Assembly (NCBI GenBank): GCA_965200375.1
Contig: OZ241353.1
Span: 1,302,001 to 1,366,000 of the forward strand
Reading direction: 5' to 3'
DNA from: VXYL01 sp965200375
GTDB lineage: Bacteria; Pseudomonadota; Gammaproteobacteria; Pseudomonadales; Azotimanducaceae
DNA length: 64,000 bases
Shown here: piece after piece, positions 45,516 to 54,261 of the stretch
How the letters are laid out: each line of letters starts with the position of its first letter
Numbering within the stretch: position 1 is the first letter of the stretch
Made by a program: the position numbers and the translations under genes
The notes under the pieces: model-generated
Database searches by the model: none
Seen by the model: the letters and a program-made list of their open reading frames with translations, nothing else
What the model was told of the DNA's origin: nothing

Positions 45516-45733
45516 CCCGCAAGCACGGGATGGTCCACGCGGCGCCTAGCGAACCTGATGCACGCCGAGATGTCGTCGGCCTCCAAGTCCGGCATCTCCA
45601 CAAGGATCGCCTCCCGCGACAGGCCGGCGTCCAGAAGATCGAGCACGTCCGTGACTCGTATGCGCATCCCGCGAATGCAGGGCCTCCCTCCGCATTGCTG
45701 CGGATCCAAGGTGATGCGCCTCAAGATGTCCAT
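45512..45733 (-). CDS. DUF433 antitoxin
   Basis: This 73-residue protein has the DUF433 hallmark PQQCGGRPCIRGMRIRVTDV, then a helical LLDAGLSREAILVEMPDLEADDI, which resembles a helix-turn-helix dimer. It is the usual antitoxin partner of DUF5615 proteins and is encoded first, overlapping the toxin by 4 bp. It is likely to repress its own promoter within the 109 bp upstream. Confidence 0.85.
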   Translation of the reverse strand: MDILRRITLDPQQCGGRPCIRGMRIRVTDVLDLLDAGLSREAILVEMPDLEADDISACIRFARRRVDHPVLAG

Positions 45734-45842
45734 GTTGCAGTCACCAGTCCGGTTTTGGGCCAGCCTCCATGCTCCTTTGAAGCTGGGGCATGATCATCGG
45801 AGTTGCGCTGCGCAGGGCAGCATACCAAAGCGGGGCCGCCGG

Positions 45843-46490
45843 CTACGGTGGCGGCGACCTGGGCGCGTTGGCGGCGACCGCCTGCTGGTAGGCCGGCCGG
45901 GCGTGGTGCCGCTGGCGGTAGACATGGCAGGGCGGCGGCAGGTCGAAGCCGTAGGCCGCTGCCCAGTCGAGGCAGGTGGTCATCAGAATGTCCACGCCGG
46001 TGAACCCGTCCCCGACCAGAAACGCCGCCGCTTCCAGCCGCGGCAGCGCCCACTCGAGCTGCTTCTCGAAGCCCTGCCGCGCCGCTTCCATGGCCGCTGG
46101 CGCAGCGCCGTAGATGTGCTGCAGGTCCCCGTGCTTGCGCATGACGTACAGCGTGTGGGCGTCCAGCTCCATCAGGATGAAGGACATCCACTCGTAGTAG
46201 CGCCCCCGCGCCAGACCCCCCGGCGGCGGCAGGAGGCGCCCGTGCCGCTCGCCCAGGTAGCCAATGATGGCGGCGCTCTCGGTGAGCACGGCGTCCTCGG
46301 CCGCGCCTTCGCCCCGCACCACCAGCAGCGGGATCTTCTCCTTCACGCTCAGGGCGCGGAACGCCGGGGACTGGGTCTCGCCGGTGCGCGATCCCACCGG
46401 GCGCGTCTCGTAGGGCAGCCCCAGTTCCGCCAGCGCCCAATGCGCCCGCAGCGTGCGCGCCGTGCCGGCGCCCCAAACCGTCAATGCCAT
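45843..46490 (-). CDS. glutathione S-transferase family protein
   Basis: This 215-residue protein has GST length: an N-terminal thioredoxin-like domain (LTVWGAGTARTLRAHWALAE; KIPLLV with cis-Pro; LTESAAIIGYL with the glutathione gamma-Glu-binding Glu-Ser) and a C-terminal helical domain with the N-capping GFTGVDILMTT. The start is the ATG at 46490 with AGGAGG upstream. It is divergent from the radical SAM gene, sharing a 105-bp promoter region containing a LexA-like box. Conjugation or peroxidase role in the cytoplasm; substrate unknown. Confidence 0.85.
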   Translation of the reverse strand: MALTVWGAGTARTLRAHWALAELGLPYETRPVGSRTGETQSPAFRALSVKEKIPLLVVRGEGAAEDAVLTESAAIIGYLGERHGRLLPPPGGLARGRYYEWMSFILMELDAHTLYVMRKHGDLQHIYGAAPAAMEAARQGFEKQLEWALPRLEAAAFLVGDGFTGVDILMTTCLDWAAAYGFDLPPPCHVYRQRHHARPAYQQAVAANAPRSPPP

Positions 46491-46565
46491 TGCGCCCTCC
46501 TGTCGATCACCAGATCGGCGGTCGGCCCACCGCCTCGTCAGCGTCCGCAGATATATCGCTTGATC

Positions 46566-46581
46566 CTGTACGCTCGTACAG
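46566..46581. promoter_or_regulatory. LexA-like SOS box
   Basis: CTGTACGCTCGTACAG is a perfect palindrome fitting CTGT-N8-ACAG, the LexA operator pattern of gammaproteobacteria. It ends 14 bp before the radical SAM start codon, in the divergent region shared with the GST gene. PA0069 is, as I recall, a member of the Pseudomonas aeruginosa LexA regulon, which supports the call. Confidence 0.7.
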
Positions 46582-46595
46582 ATATTGTAAGCGCC

Positions 46596-47663
46596 ATGGA
46601 CGAGAAGCGGGTGCGCAAGGGCCGGGGCGCCGTATCCAATCCGGGGAGCCGCTACGGGCAGACGCGCAGCGTGGCGGTTGCGGACGGCTGGGAGGCGCCC
46701 GCGAGCGACCCGGACTGGCCGGAGCCGAGCCCGCGCACGACGTTCCTGCCGGACCAGACGCGCAACATCATCGCCACCAACAGTTCGCCGGACATTCCCT
46801 TCGACCAGTCGATCAATCCCTACAAGGGCTGCGAGCACGGCTGCGTGTACTGCTACGCCCGCCCCACCCACGCCTATCTGGACCTCTCCCCCGGCCTCGA
46901 TTTCGAGACGCGCATCTTCTACAAGACGAACCCCGCCGAGCGGCTGCGGGAAGCCCTCGACCATCCCGGCTACCGCTGCCGCCCGCTGGCGATGGGCACC
47001 AACACGGACCCCTACCAGCCTGGGGAGAAGCGCCACGCCGTCACTCGGCGGGTGCTGGAAACGCTGCTGGAGTACCGCCATCCCGTCACCATCACCACCA
47101 AGGGCGCCCTGGTGCTGCGGGACCTGCCGCTGCTCGAGGAGCTGGCGGCCCATCGTCTGGTGAGCGTCGCCGTCAGCATCACCACCCTGGACAACGCGCT
47201 CAAGACCAAGCTGGAACCGCGCACCGCCTCGCCGGCGGCCCGTCTCAAGGCAGTGCGGGAGCTCGCCGCCGCCGGCGTGCCGGTGGGGACGATGGTGGCG
47301 CCGGTGATTCCGATCATCAACGACGGCGAGATCGAGAACATCGTCGCCCGGGCCGCCGAGGCCGGCGCCGCCTTCGCCGGCTACGTGATGCTGCGCCTGC
47401 CCCTCAAAGTGCAGCCGCTGTTCACGGAATGGCTGGCAGAGCACTATCCGCTGAAGGCCGATCATGTGATGAACCGGGTGCGGGACCTGCATGGCGGCAA
47501 GGCATACGAACCCGCGTGGGGCACGCGGATGCGCGGCAAGGGCGTCTATGCCGAGCTCGTCGCCAAGCGCTTCGAGATAGCCCGTCGCAAGCACGGCATG
47601 GACAAGCCCCGGGGGGCTCTGCGCACGGATCTGTTCCAGCCGCGGCAAGGGCAGCTGCTTTAA
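46596..47663 (+). CDS. PA0069-family radical SAM protein (SplB-like)
   Basis: This 355-residue protein has a CxxxCxxC motif, GCEHGCVYCYARPTH, which binds the 4Fe-4S cluster of radical SAM enzymes. It is preceded by NSSPDIPFDQSINPYKG, typical of the PA0069/Rv2578c group related to spore photoproduct lyase. The SAM barrel continues with MGTNTDPYQPGEK and PVTITTKGALVLRDL. Its LexA-type operator implies induction by DNA damage and so a repair role, though the reaction is not established. The start is the ATG at 46596. Confidence 0.88.
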   Translation: MDEKRVRKGRGAVSNPGSRYGQTRSVAVADGWEAPASDPDWPEPSPRTTFLPDQTRNIIATNSSPDIPFDQSINPYKGCEHGCVYCYARPTHAYLDLSPGLDFETRIFYKTNPAERLREALDHPGYRCRPLAMGTNTDPYQPGEKRHAVTRRVLETLLEYRHPVTITTKGALVLRDLPLLEELAAHRLVSVAVSITTLDNALKTKLEPRTASPAARLKAVRELAAAGVPVGTMVAPVIPIINDGEIENIVARAAEAGAAFAGYVMLRLPLKVQPLFTEWLAEHYPLKADHVMNRVRDLHGGKAYEPAWGTRMRGKGVYAELVAKRFEIARRKHGMDKPRGALRTDLFQPRQGQLL

Positions 47664-47712
47664 GCCGATCCAGGGCGGCGCCCTCGGCCCGCGCCAACGG
47701 TTAGGATGCGCC

Positions 47713-50268
47713 GTGCTCGCTGGCGAGGCGGGCACCGGGGGATTCGGGGACAGCGCCATTCGCGGGAGCAAGACGCACGACATGGGGCGCCGCAACGCCG
47801 GGCCGAGGCAGGCGGCGGCGCTGTCGTTTCTCGGTGGCGGCGAGGTGCCGCCCGGGCAGGCGGCCGGCGACGGCCGGGACGGGCGCGGCTTCGTCGCCAT
47901 CCTCCGGATCTTCGCCCGCACCTGGCCGTACCTGCTGCCCCACGCGGTGGGCTACTGGCGCGAGTTTCCTCGGCCGCCGGCAGGGAGGGAAACCGGCACG
48001 GATGCCGGCTGGAGCAGCCGCCACGTGCCGCCGCTGGTTACGGCGCTGGCAGCGCTCGGCCCGCTGTCCGGGCTTGTGCCCGTCGGCTGGGATTGGCCGA
48101 GCTGTCTGCTGTTGGCGGCGACGGCGTCGATGGCTGCGCTCTCCTGGACGCTGCCGTTCGCAAAAGGGCGGCGGCACGCCTTGGTATCCAAGGGGCTGGT
48201 GCTGCTCGGCGCCGCCGGGTTTTCGCATGCGATCTTCTGGGTCGACGGATTCGCGGACAACGTCTACGTCGTCGTGGTTTCGGCCGGCTGCGTCTGCATG
48301 TGGGTCTTCCAGTACCGGATCGAAGCCGGGCGGTTTCGTTTCCGCATCCGCCTCGGCAGCCACCTGGCCTACTACTTCGCCCTGCTGTGGGCCTCCACGC
48401 TGCTGGCCATGGCGATCGCCCTGTTCTCCGTGGACCTTGTCAGCCAGTCCATCCTGCAGGCGCAGCCGCTGACGCCGTTCCTGGCGGACTTCATCGGCCA
48501 GCCGGAACTGGCGCGAGGGGCGGAACCGGGCGCCCAGGCGGCGAGCGCGGATGCCGAAGCCGGCGAGGCGAACATCGACCTTGCGCCCCTCACCGCCACC
48601 GAGCGTCAGAGCCTCGCCTGGGTGTACGCGGGGTTCATGATCTTCGGGTGGCTGGCGCAGATCCCGGCGACGATGTTCCTGCCCTACTACTACATCTTCA
48701 TCATGCAGCGCGTGAACCAGGATCTGCGCCAAGCGCTGCTCATGCGCTGGCATCGGCTGTCGCTGCGCTACCACAGCGGCCACCGGGTAGGGGACTCGGT
48801 GTACCGCATCTACCAGGACAGCGCCCAGGTGACGGCCGTGATCGGCACCGTGGCGCAGGCCATGCACCTGGTCGTGGCCTACGCCACGGGCGTGGTCTTT
48901 CTGACCGCGCTGGACCCCGTGCTCGGCGGCATGGCGCTCTCGGTCCTCCTGCTGGCCGTGCTGTGGGGGTTCTGGTACTCGCCGCGGATGCGCGCCCGGT
49001 CCCTCGTCGCCAGGGAGGTGAACTCGGCGTTCACGTCCCGGCTGCAGGAGACCTTCGCCGCGGTGCGCCTGATCAAGGCGCACGGCACCGGCGAAGCGGA
49101 GCAGCAGCGCCTCGAACAGGACTCGGTGCGGGCCTTCGACGCGAGCTACCAGGTGCGCTCGCTGGCGGCCGTGGTGGGCATCGTCGCCTTTACGCTCGCC
49201 GCCGCGGTGCTGCTCGCCGGCCAGTTCCTCACCGCGGTGTGGGCCTTCGGGGCCCGGGAGACCTTCGCCACCGTGCTGGTCGGCGTCGTCGGCTTGAGCT
49301 TCGTGCGCTGGAATCTCTCGGCCTACCAATCCGCCCAGGACCAGCTCGGCGCCGCCAGCGTGTCGGTGCGGGACCTCGTGGAACGATGGACCCAGGCCCA
49401 GGACATGGCGATGGGCCTCGATCGCGTGTTCGACATTCTGGACATCGAACCGGACGTGAAGAACTCCCCGGATGCCAGGCCGATGCCGCCGTTCGCCCGG
49501 GAGATCCGCTTCCACCGCGTGAGCTTCTCCTACGAGGCGGATCGGCCGGTGCTGAAGAACGTGAGCTTCGCGGCCCAAGCCGGCACCGTGACCGCCATTG
49601 TGGGCCCTACGGGTTCCGGCAAGAGCAGCCTGACGAGCCTGCTGTTCCGCCTGTTCGACCCGGATTCCGGTTCCATATCGATAGACGGCACGGACATCCG
49701 GCGGCTGGAGCTGGAGAGCCTGCGCGACAACGTGGCGGTGGCGTTGCAGGAGAACGTGCTGTTCGGCGGTTCGCTCCGGGACAACGTGCGCTACGCGGCG
49801 CCGGAGGCGAGCGACGAGCGCGTGCTGGCGGCGGTCCGGGTCGCATGCCTCGACGAGGCCATCGCCAAGCTGCCGGCGGGCCTCGACACCGTGCTCGGCG
49901 ACCGCGGCGGCAAGCTCTCCACGGGGCAGCGCCAGCGCCTGTCGATTGCCCGGGCGGTCGTCAAGGACGCGCCGATACTGGTGCTGGACGAGCCGACTGC
50001 GGCATTGGACGCGCACACGGAACATCGCGTGCTCCAACGCCTGGCGGCCTGGGGCGAGGGGCGGGCGATCTTCCTCATCACCCACCGCATCTCCACCATC
50101 CGCCAAGCGCACCGCATCCTCTACCTCGACGACGGGCGGATCGCGGAGAACGGCACCCACGAGGAACTCATGCGCATGGAAGGCGGCCGCTATCGGCGCT
50201 TCGTGGCCGCGGAGGAGGCGCTGTCGCGCCGCGAGCGAAGAGCGCAGACGGCCGGGGGCGTCGCGTGA
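47713..50268 (+). CDS. ABC exporter half-transporter 1 with extra N-terminal membrane region
   Basis: About 851 residues, longer than the usual ~600. After a hydrophilic start come about four hydrophobic segments (residues ~100-205), then the normal six-helix exporter domain, and an ATPase domain with Walker A VGPTGSGKSSL, Q-loop VAVALQENVLFGG, signature LSTGQRQR (T where G is usual), Walker B ILVLDEPTAAL and H-loop LITHR. The GTG at 47713 is used; an ATG at 47782 is an alternative. The downstream half-transporter starts inside its stop codon (GTGA), so they should form a heterodimer. Export substrate unknown; downstream sugar hydrolases hint at a glycan or glycolipid. Confidence 0.85.
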   Translation: MLAGEAGTGGFGDSAIRGSKTHDMGRRNAGPRQAAALSFLGGGEVPPGQAAGDGRDGRGFVAILRIFARTWPYLLPHAVGYWREFPRPPAGRETGTDAGWSSRHVPPLVTALAALGPLSGLVPVGWDWPSCLLLAATASMAALSWTLPFAKGRRHALVSKGLVLLGAAGFSHAIFWVDGFADNVYVVVVSAGCVCMWVFQYRIEAGRFRFRIRLGSHLAYYFALLWASTLLAMAIALFSVDLVSQSILQAQPLTPFLADFIGQPELARGAEPGAQAASADAEAGEANIDLAPLTATERQSLAWVYAGFMIFGWLAQIPATMFLPYYYIFIMQRVNQDLRQALLMRWHRLSLRYHSGHRVGDSVYRIYQDSAQVTAVIGTVAQAMHLVVAYATGVVFLTALDPVLGGMALSVLLLAVLWGFWYSPRMRARSLVAREVNSAFTSRLQETFAAVRLIKAHGTGEAEQQRLEQDSVRAFDASYQVRSLAAVVGIVAFTLAAAVLLAGQFLTAVWAFGARETFATVLVGVVGLSFVRWNLSAYQSAQDQLGAASVSVRDLVERWTQAQDMAMGLDRVFDILDIEPDVKNSPDARPMPPFAREIRFHRVSFSYEADRPVLKNVSFAAQAGTVTAIVGPTGSGKSSLTSLLFRLFDPDSGSISIDGTDIRRLELESLRDNVAVALQENVLFGGSLRDNVRYAAPEASDERVLAAVRVACLDEAIAKLPAGLDTVLGDRGGKLSTGQRQRLSIARAVVKDAPILVLDEPTAALDAHTEHRVLQRLAAWGEGRAIFLITHRISTIRQAHRILYLDDGRIAENGTHEELMRMEGGRYRRFVAAEEALSRRERRAQTAGGVA

Positions 50269-52361
50269 GAACGCCGGGCCGGCAGTCTGCCCAGAGCGCC
50301 CTGCGCCAAGGCGAAGCGCGGCTGGATCGTTCCGCCAGTGCGCTGGATGCGAACACGGACATCGGCTTCCGGGAGACGCTGGGCATTCTTTGGCGCGTGG
50401 TCGGCTACTTCGGGCTGTTCAAGGCCCGCATCGCCGCCAAGATCGGCTTCGTAACCGCCGAATCGCTGTTTCGGCTGCTGGTGGTGCCGTGGCCGGGGAA
50501 GGTGGTGATCGACCACGTCGTCCTGGGGCAGCCCATCGCCGAGGATGCCGCCGGCTATCCGGCCTACCTGGCGCCGCTGGTGCTGTTTCTGCGGGGCCAG
50601 GGGCCCGTGGCGATCATGCTGTGGGTGGTGCTGTTCGGCGTGTTCATGGTGATCGTGTTCGGCTCCACGCCGAACCGGGGCGCCGGCCGGCTGCCGACGG
50701 GCCAAGCCACCGGCGCCGCGGCCGGGGCTTCCGGGGCGGCCTCCGCGGTGTTGGCCCAGGGGCACGACACGGCCACCCAAACCGAGAACGAGGCGAACCG
50801 CGCCGGCAGCCTGATGGGCGGCATTCTCGGCATCCTGGATTTCAAGGTGAATCTGCGGCTCTCGCAGTCCTTGAACCACGTGCTGCGGGCGCAGCTGGCG
50901 CAGCGCGTGCTGGGGCTGCCGATGACGACCCTGGAGGACCAGCGCATCGGCGACAGCGTGTTCCGGGCGCTCTACGACACCACCAGCGCCAGCTTGCTGC
51001 TCGAGGCGCTGGCCATTGGGCTCTTCTCCGGGCTGCTGGGCGTGGCGGCAAGTCTCATCATGATGCAGGTGTACTACGGGGCCGCGCCGGAAGTGATCGC
51101 GCTGGCGGTGCTGGCGTGTCCCTTCACGCTGCTGTGCGTCCTTCCCTTCGCCCGGATGGCGCGCCGCCGCAGCCAGGCCAGCCGCGCCTCCGGTGCCAGC
51201 ACCACCAGCAACATCGAAGAGGGCATGAGCAACGTGCTGGCGGTGCAGAGCCTCGGCGGCAACCGGGAGGGCGAGCGCTTCCGAAGGGCGAGCGAGGAAT
51301 CCTTCTCGCGTTTCCGCCGGGAGTCGCTGGTGAAGCTGCTCTACCAGCAGGTCGGCACGCTGGCGTTCATGCTGAGCCAAGTGGCCTTCTTCGTGTTGAT
51401 GGCGCGGCGCGTGATCGACGGCACCTTCAGCGCCGGCGACTACTTCGTGGTCGCCTACTACTTCTTCGTGCTGAGCGCCACCTTCGCCGCCTGGGGGTAC
51501 ATGTACACGGAGTGGCAGGTGAACATCGCCGGCCTCCGGCGGGTGTTCTTTCTGATGGACCTGGAGGCGGAATCGGCCGGCACGGGCCGGGGCGTTCCGC
51601 TGCCAGCCGTTCGGCAGGGCATCGCGATGGAGAACGTCGGCCTCGTCTACCCGGACGGGCGGCGGGCGCTGGCCAACGTGAACCTCGAGGCCCGCCTCGG
51701 CGAGATCGTCGCCCTGGTCGGGCCGACGGGCGCCGGCAAGACCAGCCTGGCCTATCTGGTGCCGGCGTTCGTGCGCGCCACCGAAGGCGCCGTTGCCATC
51801 GACGGCATCGACGTCGAGGCGCTGTCCGTTGCGAGCTTGCGGCGCCAGGTTTCCTACGTGTTCCAGGAGACGCAGCTGTTCTCGGATTCGATCCTGGAGA
51901 ACATCCGCTACGGCAACGGCAGCGCGAACCGCGAGCAGGTGGAGGCCGCGGCGCGGGCCGCCGGCGCCCACGGCTTCATCGCGGCGCTGCCGGAGGGCTA
52001 CGAGACCAACCTCGGCACCGTGACCAGCAAGCTCTCCGTGGGGCAGAAGCAGCGCATCGCCATCGCCCGGGGGCTGGTGCGCGATGCCCCCATTCTGATC
52101 CTGGACGAGCCGACCTCGGCGCTGGATCCCGAGACGGAGGCGCATCTGGTGGACGCGCTGCAGGAAGCGGCCAAGGAGAAGCTGGTGATGGTCATCGCCC
52201 ACCGCCTGTCCACGATTGCCCACGCGAACCGCATCTACTTTCTGGAAGCGGGCGAGATCAGGGAGTCCGGCAGCCACGAGGCGTTGATGGCGAAGCCGAA
52301 CGGACGCTATCGGCGCTATGTCACCATGCAGTCCGGCGGCGCCGATCGGAGCGGACAGTGA
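50265..52361 (+). CDS. ABC exporter half-transporter 2
   Basis: This ~698-residue half-transporter has a six-helix membrane domain, with a ~75-residue Gly/Ala-rich insertion between the first helices (around GQATGAAAGASGAASAV). The ATPase domain has Walker A VGPTGAGKTSL, Q-loop YVFQETQLFSDS, signature LSVGQKQR, Walker B ILILDEPTSALD and H-loop VIAHR. The GTG at 50265 overlaps the upstream stop, and its own TGA overlaps the GTG of the GH32 gene (GTGA), so three genes are translationally coupled. The two signatures (LSTGQ and LSVGQ) both deviate from LSGGQ, so both ATP sites are slightly non-standard. Confidence 0.87.
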   Translation: MRTPGRQSAQSALRQGEARLDRSASALDANTDIGFRETLGILWRVVGYFGLFKARIAAKIGFVTAESLFRLLVVPWPGKVVIDHVVLGQPIAEDAAGYPAYLAPLVLFLRGQGPVAIMLWVVLFGVFMVIVFGSTPNRGAGRLPTGQATGAAAGASGAASAVLAQGHDTATQTENEANRAGSLMGGILGILDFKVNLRLSQSLNHVLRAQLAQRVLGLPMTTLEDQRIGDSVFRALYDTTSASLLLEALAIGLFSGLLGVAASLIMMQVYYGAAPEVIALAVLACPFTLLCVLPFARMARRRSQASRASGASTTSNIEEGMSNVLAVQSLGGNREGERFRRASEESFSRFRRESLVKLLYQQVGTLAFMLSQVAFFVLMARRVIDGTFSAGDYFVVAYYFFVLSATFAAWGYMYTEWQVNIAGLRRVFFLMDLEAESAGTGRGVPLPAVRQGIAMENVGLVYPDGRRALANVNLEARLGEIVALVGPTGAGKTSLAYLVPAFVRATEGAVAIDGIDVEALSVASLRRQVSYVFQETQLFSDSILENIRYGNGSANREQVEAAARAAGAHGFIAALPEGYETNLGTVTSKLSVGQKQRIAIARGLVRDAPILILDEPTSALDPETEAHLVDALQEAAKEKLVMVIAHRLSTIAHANRIYFLEAGEIRESGSHEALMAKPNGRYRRYVTMQSGGADRSGQ

Positions 52362-54232
52362 GCCCTCAGCGGGGAGAGCGCGAGGCGGGCACCCCCTCGC
52401 AAACAACAGGCGGAGACGGTGGTACGGCTGCGCAGGCGCCAGTCGGCGGCGACCAGCGCGGGGCGGAACAGACTGCCGAGCAGGCGGCCCTGGCCGCGCT
52501 CCTGGCCTACGCCGAGGCGATGCGGGCCGGGGATGTCGAAGGCCAGCTGGCGTTCTTCGCGGAGGAGTGGCAAAGCGGCACCGGCAGGACCAAGGCCGAG
52601 GTGCGGGCGTCGCTCGCAAAGGCGGCGGAACGCGCCAGCAACCAGCGCAAGCGCCTGGGCCTTGCCGACGCGAAAGTGGTCGTGGACGGCGATGCCGCGG
52701 CCATTGATCCGGTGACCATGCGTTCGCCCACCGGCGGCGGCATCCTTCGCTTCGAGCTGAAGCGCGACGGGGACGGGCTCTGGAGATGCGTCTCCCTCGG
52801 CGGCTCCCGGGCGGGCGATGACGCCGCGGAGCAAGCCCGCAGCGTCCGCGAGCGCGCGCTTGTCGATCCCGCCCGCCCGGGCTACCACTTCGCGGCGCCG
52901 GAAGGCGTGGCGATGCCCTTCGACCCCAACGGCGCCATCTACTGGCAGGGGCGCTACCACCTGTTCTACATCTTCCAGGACACCCGGCTTGGCCGGCGGG
53001 CGGACCACTACGGCCACGTGTCGAGCACGGACCTGTTCCACTGGCGCCACCATCCCACCGGTCTCGTGGACGGCATGTACAGCGGCAACTGCTTCCTCAA
53101 TCGGGACGGCGTGCCGACCCTGTGCTACCACCAGGCCGGCCGGGGCAACGCGTTCGCTGTGGCCGAGGACCAGGACTTGAACGAGTGGCGCAAGCTGCCC
53201 TCGAACCCGATCACGCCAGCCACCCGCCCTGGGGACGCCCACCACGGCAAGTACCGCTCCTGGGATCCCTTCGGCTGGCTCGAAGGCGACAGCTACTACG
53301 CCATCTTCGGCGGCGAACGCCCGGCGGTGGCCAAGGCGCCCGAACTCGCCGGCGAATGGCGCTACGTCGGGGATCTGTTCGCCCACGGCGTGGAGGGCGT
53401 GTCGCTGACCGAGGACGTCTCCTGCCCGGACCTCTTTCGGCTCGGCGGCAAGGACGTGCTGCTGTGCATCAGCCACCGCCTCGGCTGCCGCTACTACGTC
53501 GGGGAATGGCGCGGCGAACAGTTCCATCCCGAACGCCACGAGCGGATGAGCTACGCGGACCACTCCTTCTTCGCCCCGGAGAGCCTGGTGGACGACCAGG
53601 GCCGGCGGATCATGTGGGCGTGGATTCTGGACGAGCCGCACTTCGGTACGCGCTCGGACCATGGCTGGTCCGGCACTCTGAGCCTGCCGAGGGTGCTGAC
53701 GCTGGGCGGCGACGGGCGCCTGCGCATGGACGTGCCGGTGGAAATCGAAGCGCTGCGCTGCGGGGCCGTCGTCCGGCAGGGCCCCTGCGTCCTCCAGCCG
53801 GATGCGGAGCTGGCGGTGGACGGCATCGCCGGCGACAGCCTCGAGCTGCTCGTCGAGATGGAGAGCGCGGAGGCTTCGGCGTACGGGGCCAAGGTGCGCG
53901 TCTCGCCGGACGGGCGGGAGGAGACTTCCGTCTTCTACGATGCGAAAGAGCGCCTGCTCAAGGTAGACACCCGCCGCTCCGGCCCCGATGACACGCCCCG
54001 GGCCGTGGAGGCGGGGCCGCTCGAGGCGCGGCCCGGAGAGCGGCTGAAGCTGCGCATCTTCGTGGACCGATCGGTCGTCGAAGTGTTCGCCAACGACGGA
54101 CGCCAGGCGCTGGCGCGGCGCATCTACCCCTCGCGTCGGGACAGCGTCGGGGTGCGGCTCTTCTCCCAGGGCGGCGGCGCGCGCGTTCGCTCGCTGCAAG
54201 CGTGGCGGATCGCGCCTTCGAACCCGTTCTGA
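52358..54232 (+). CDS. GH32-family glycosidase with N-terminal NTF2-like domain
   Basis: About 624 residues. A low-complexity start (largely from the palindromic element) leads to an NTF2/SnoaL-like domain (~35-155: ALLAYAEAMRAGDVEGQLAFF). The GH32 five-blade propeller (~170-440) follows, with FDPNGAIYWQGRYHLFY (nucleophile Asp in DPNG), YRSWDPFGW in place of the RDP motif (Asp kept, Arg not adjacent), and SLTEDVSCPDLF (acid/base Glu of the EC motif). A C-terminal beta-sandwich ends with RIFVDRSVVEVFANDGR, typical of GH32. It should hydrolyse fructosyl linkages such as sucrose or fructans. No signal peptide is visible. The GTG start at 52358 overlaps the exporter stop. Confidence 0.82.
   Translation: MSPQRGEREAGTPSQTTGGDGGTAAQAPVGGDQRGAEQTAEQAALAALLAYAEAMRAGDVEGQLAFFAEEWQSGTGRTKAEVRASLAKAAERASNQRKRLGLADAKVVVDGDAAAIDPVTMRSPTGGGILRFELKRDGDGLWRCVSLGGSRAGDDAAEQARSVRERALVDPARPGYHFAAPEGVAMPFDPNGAIYWQGRYHLFYIFQDTRLGRRADHYGHVSSTDLFHWRHHPTGLVDGMYSGNCFLNRDGVPTLCYHQAGRGNAFAVAEDQDLNEWRKLPSNPITPATRPGDAHHGKYRSWDPFGWLEGDSYYAIFGGERPAVAKAPELAGEWRYVGDLFAHGVEGVSLTEDVSCPDLFRLGGKDVLLCISHRLGCRYYVGEWRGEQFHPERHERMSYADHSFFAPESLVDDQGRRIMWAWILDEPHFGTRSDHGWSGTLSLPRVLTLGGDGRLRMDVPVEIEALRCGAVVRQGPCVLQPDAELAVDGIAGDSLELLVEMESAEASAYGAKVRVSPDGREETSVFYDAKERLLKVDTRRSGPDDTPRAVEAGPLEARPGERLKLRIFVDRSVVEVFANDGRQALARRIYPSRRDSVGVRLFSQGGGARVRSLQAWRIAPSNPF
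52360..52407 (+). repeat. single copy of a ~48-bp palindromic element at the ABC/GH32 junction
   Basis: It begins GAGCCCTCAGCGGGG and ends with ACCCCCTCGCAAAC. It matches about 40 of 48 positions of the tandem elements inside the esterase gene at 57,548-57,705. The element starts at the third base of the GH32 GTG codon, so it supplies two bases of the ABC stop codon and the first ~16 codons of GH32. It contains a GCGAGG...CCTCGC hairpin. Confidence 0.65.
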
Positions 54233-54261
54233 ACAACGCCGTTCGGTTCCGGCACTCGACC

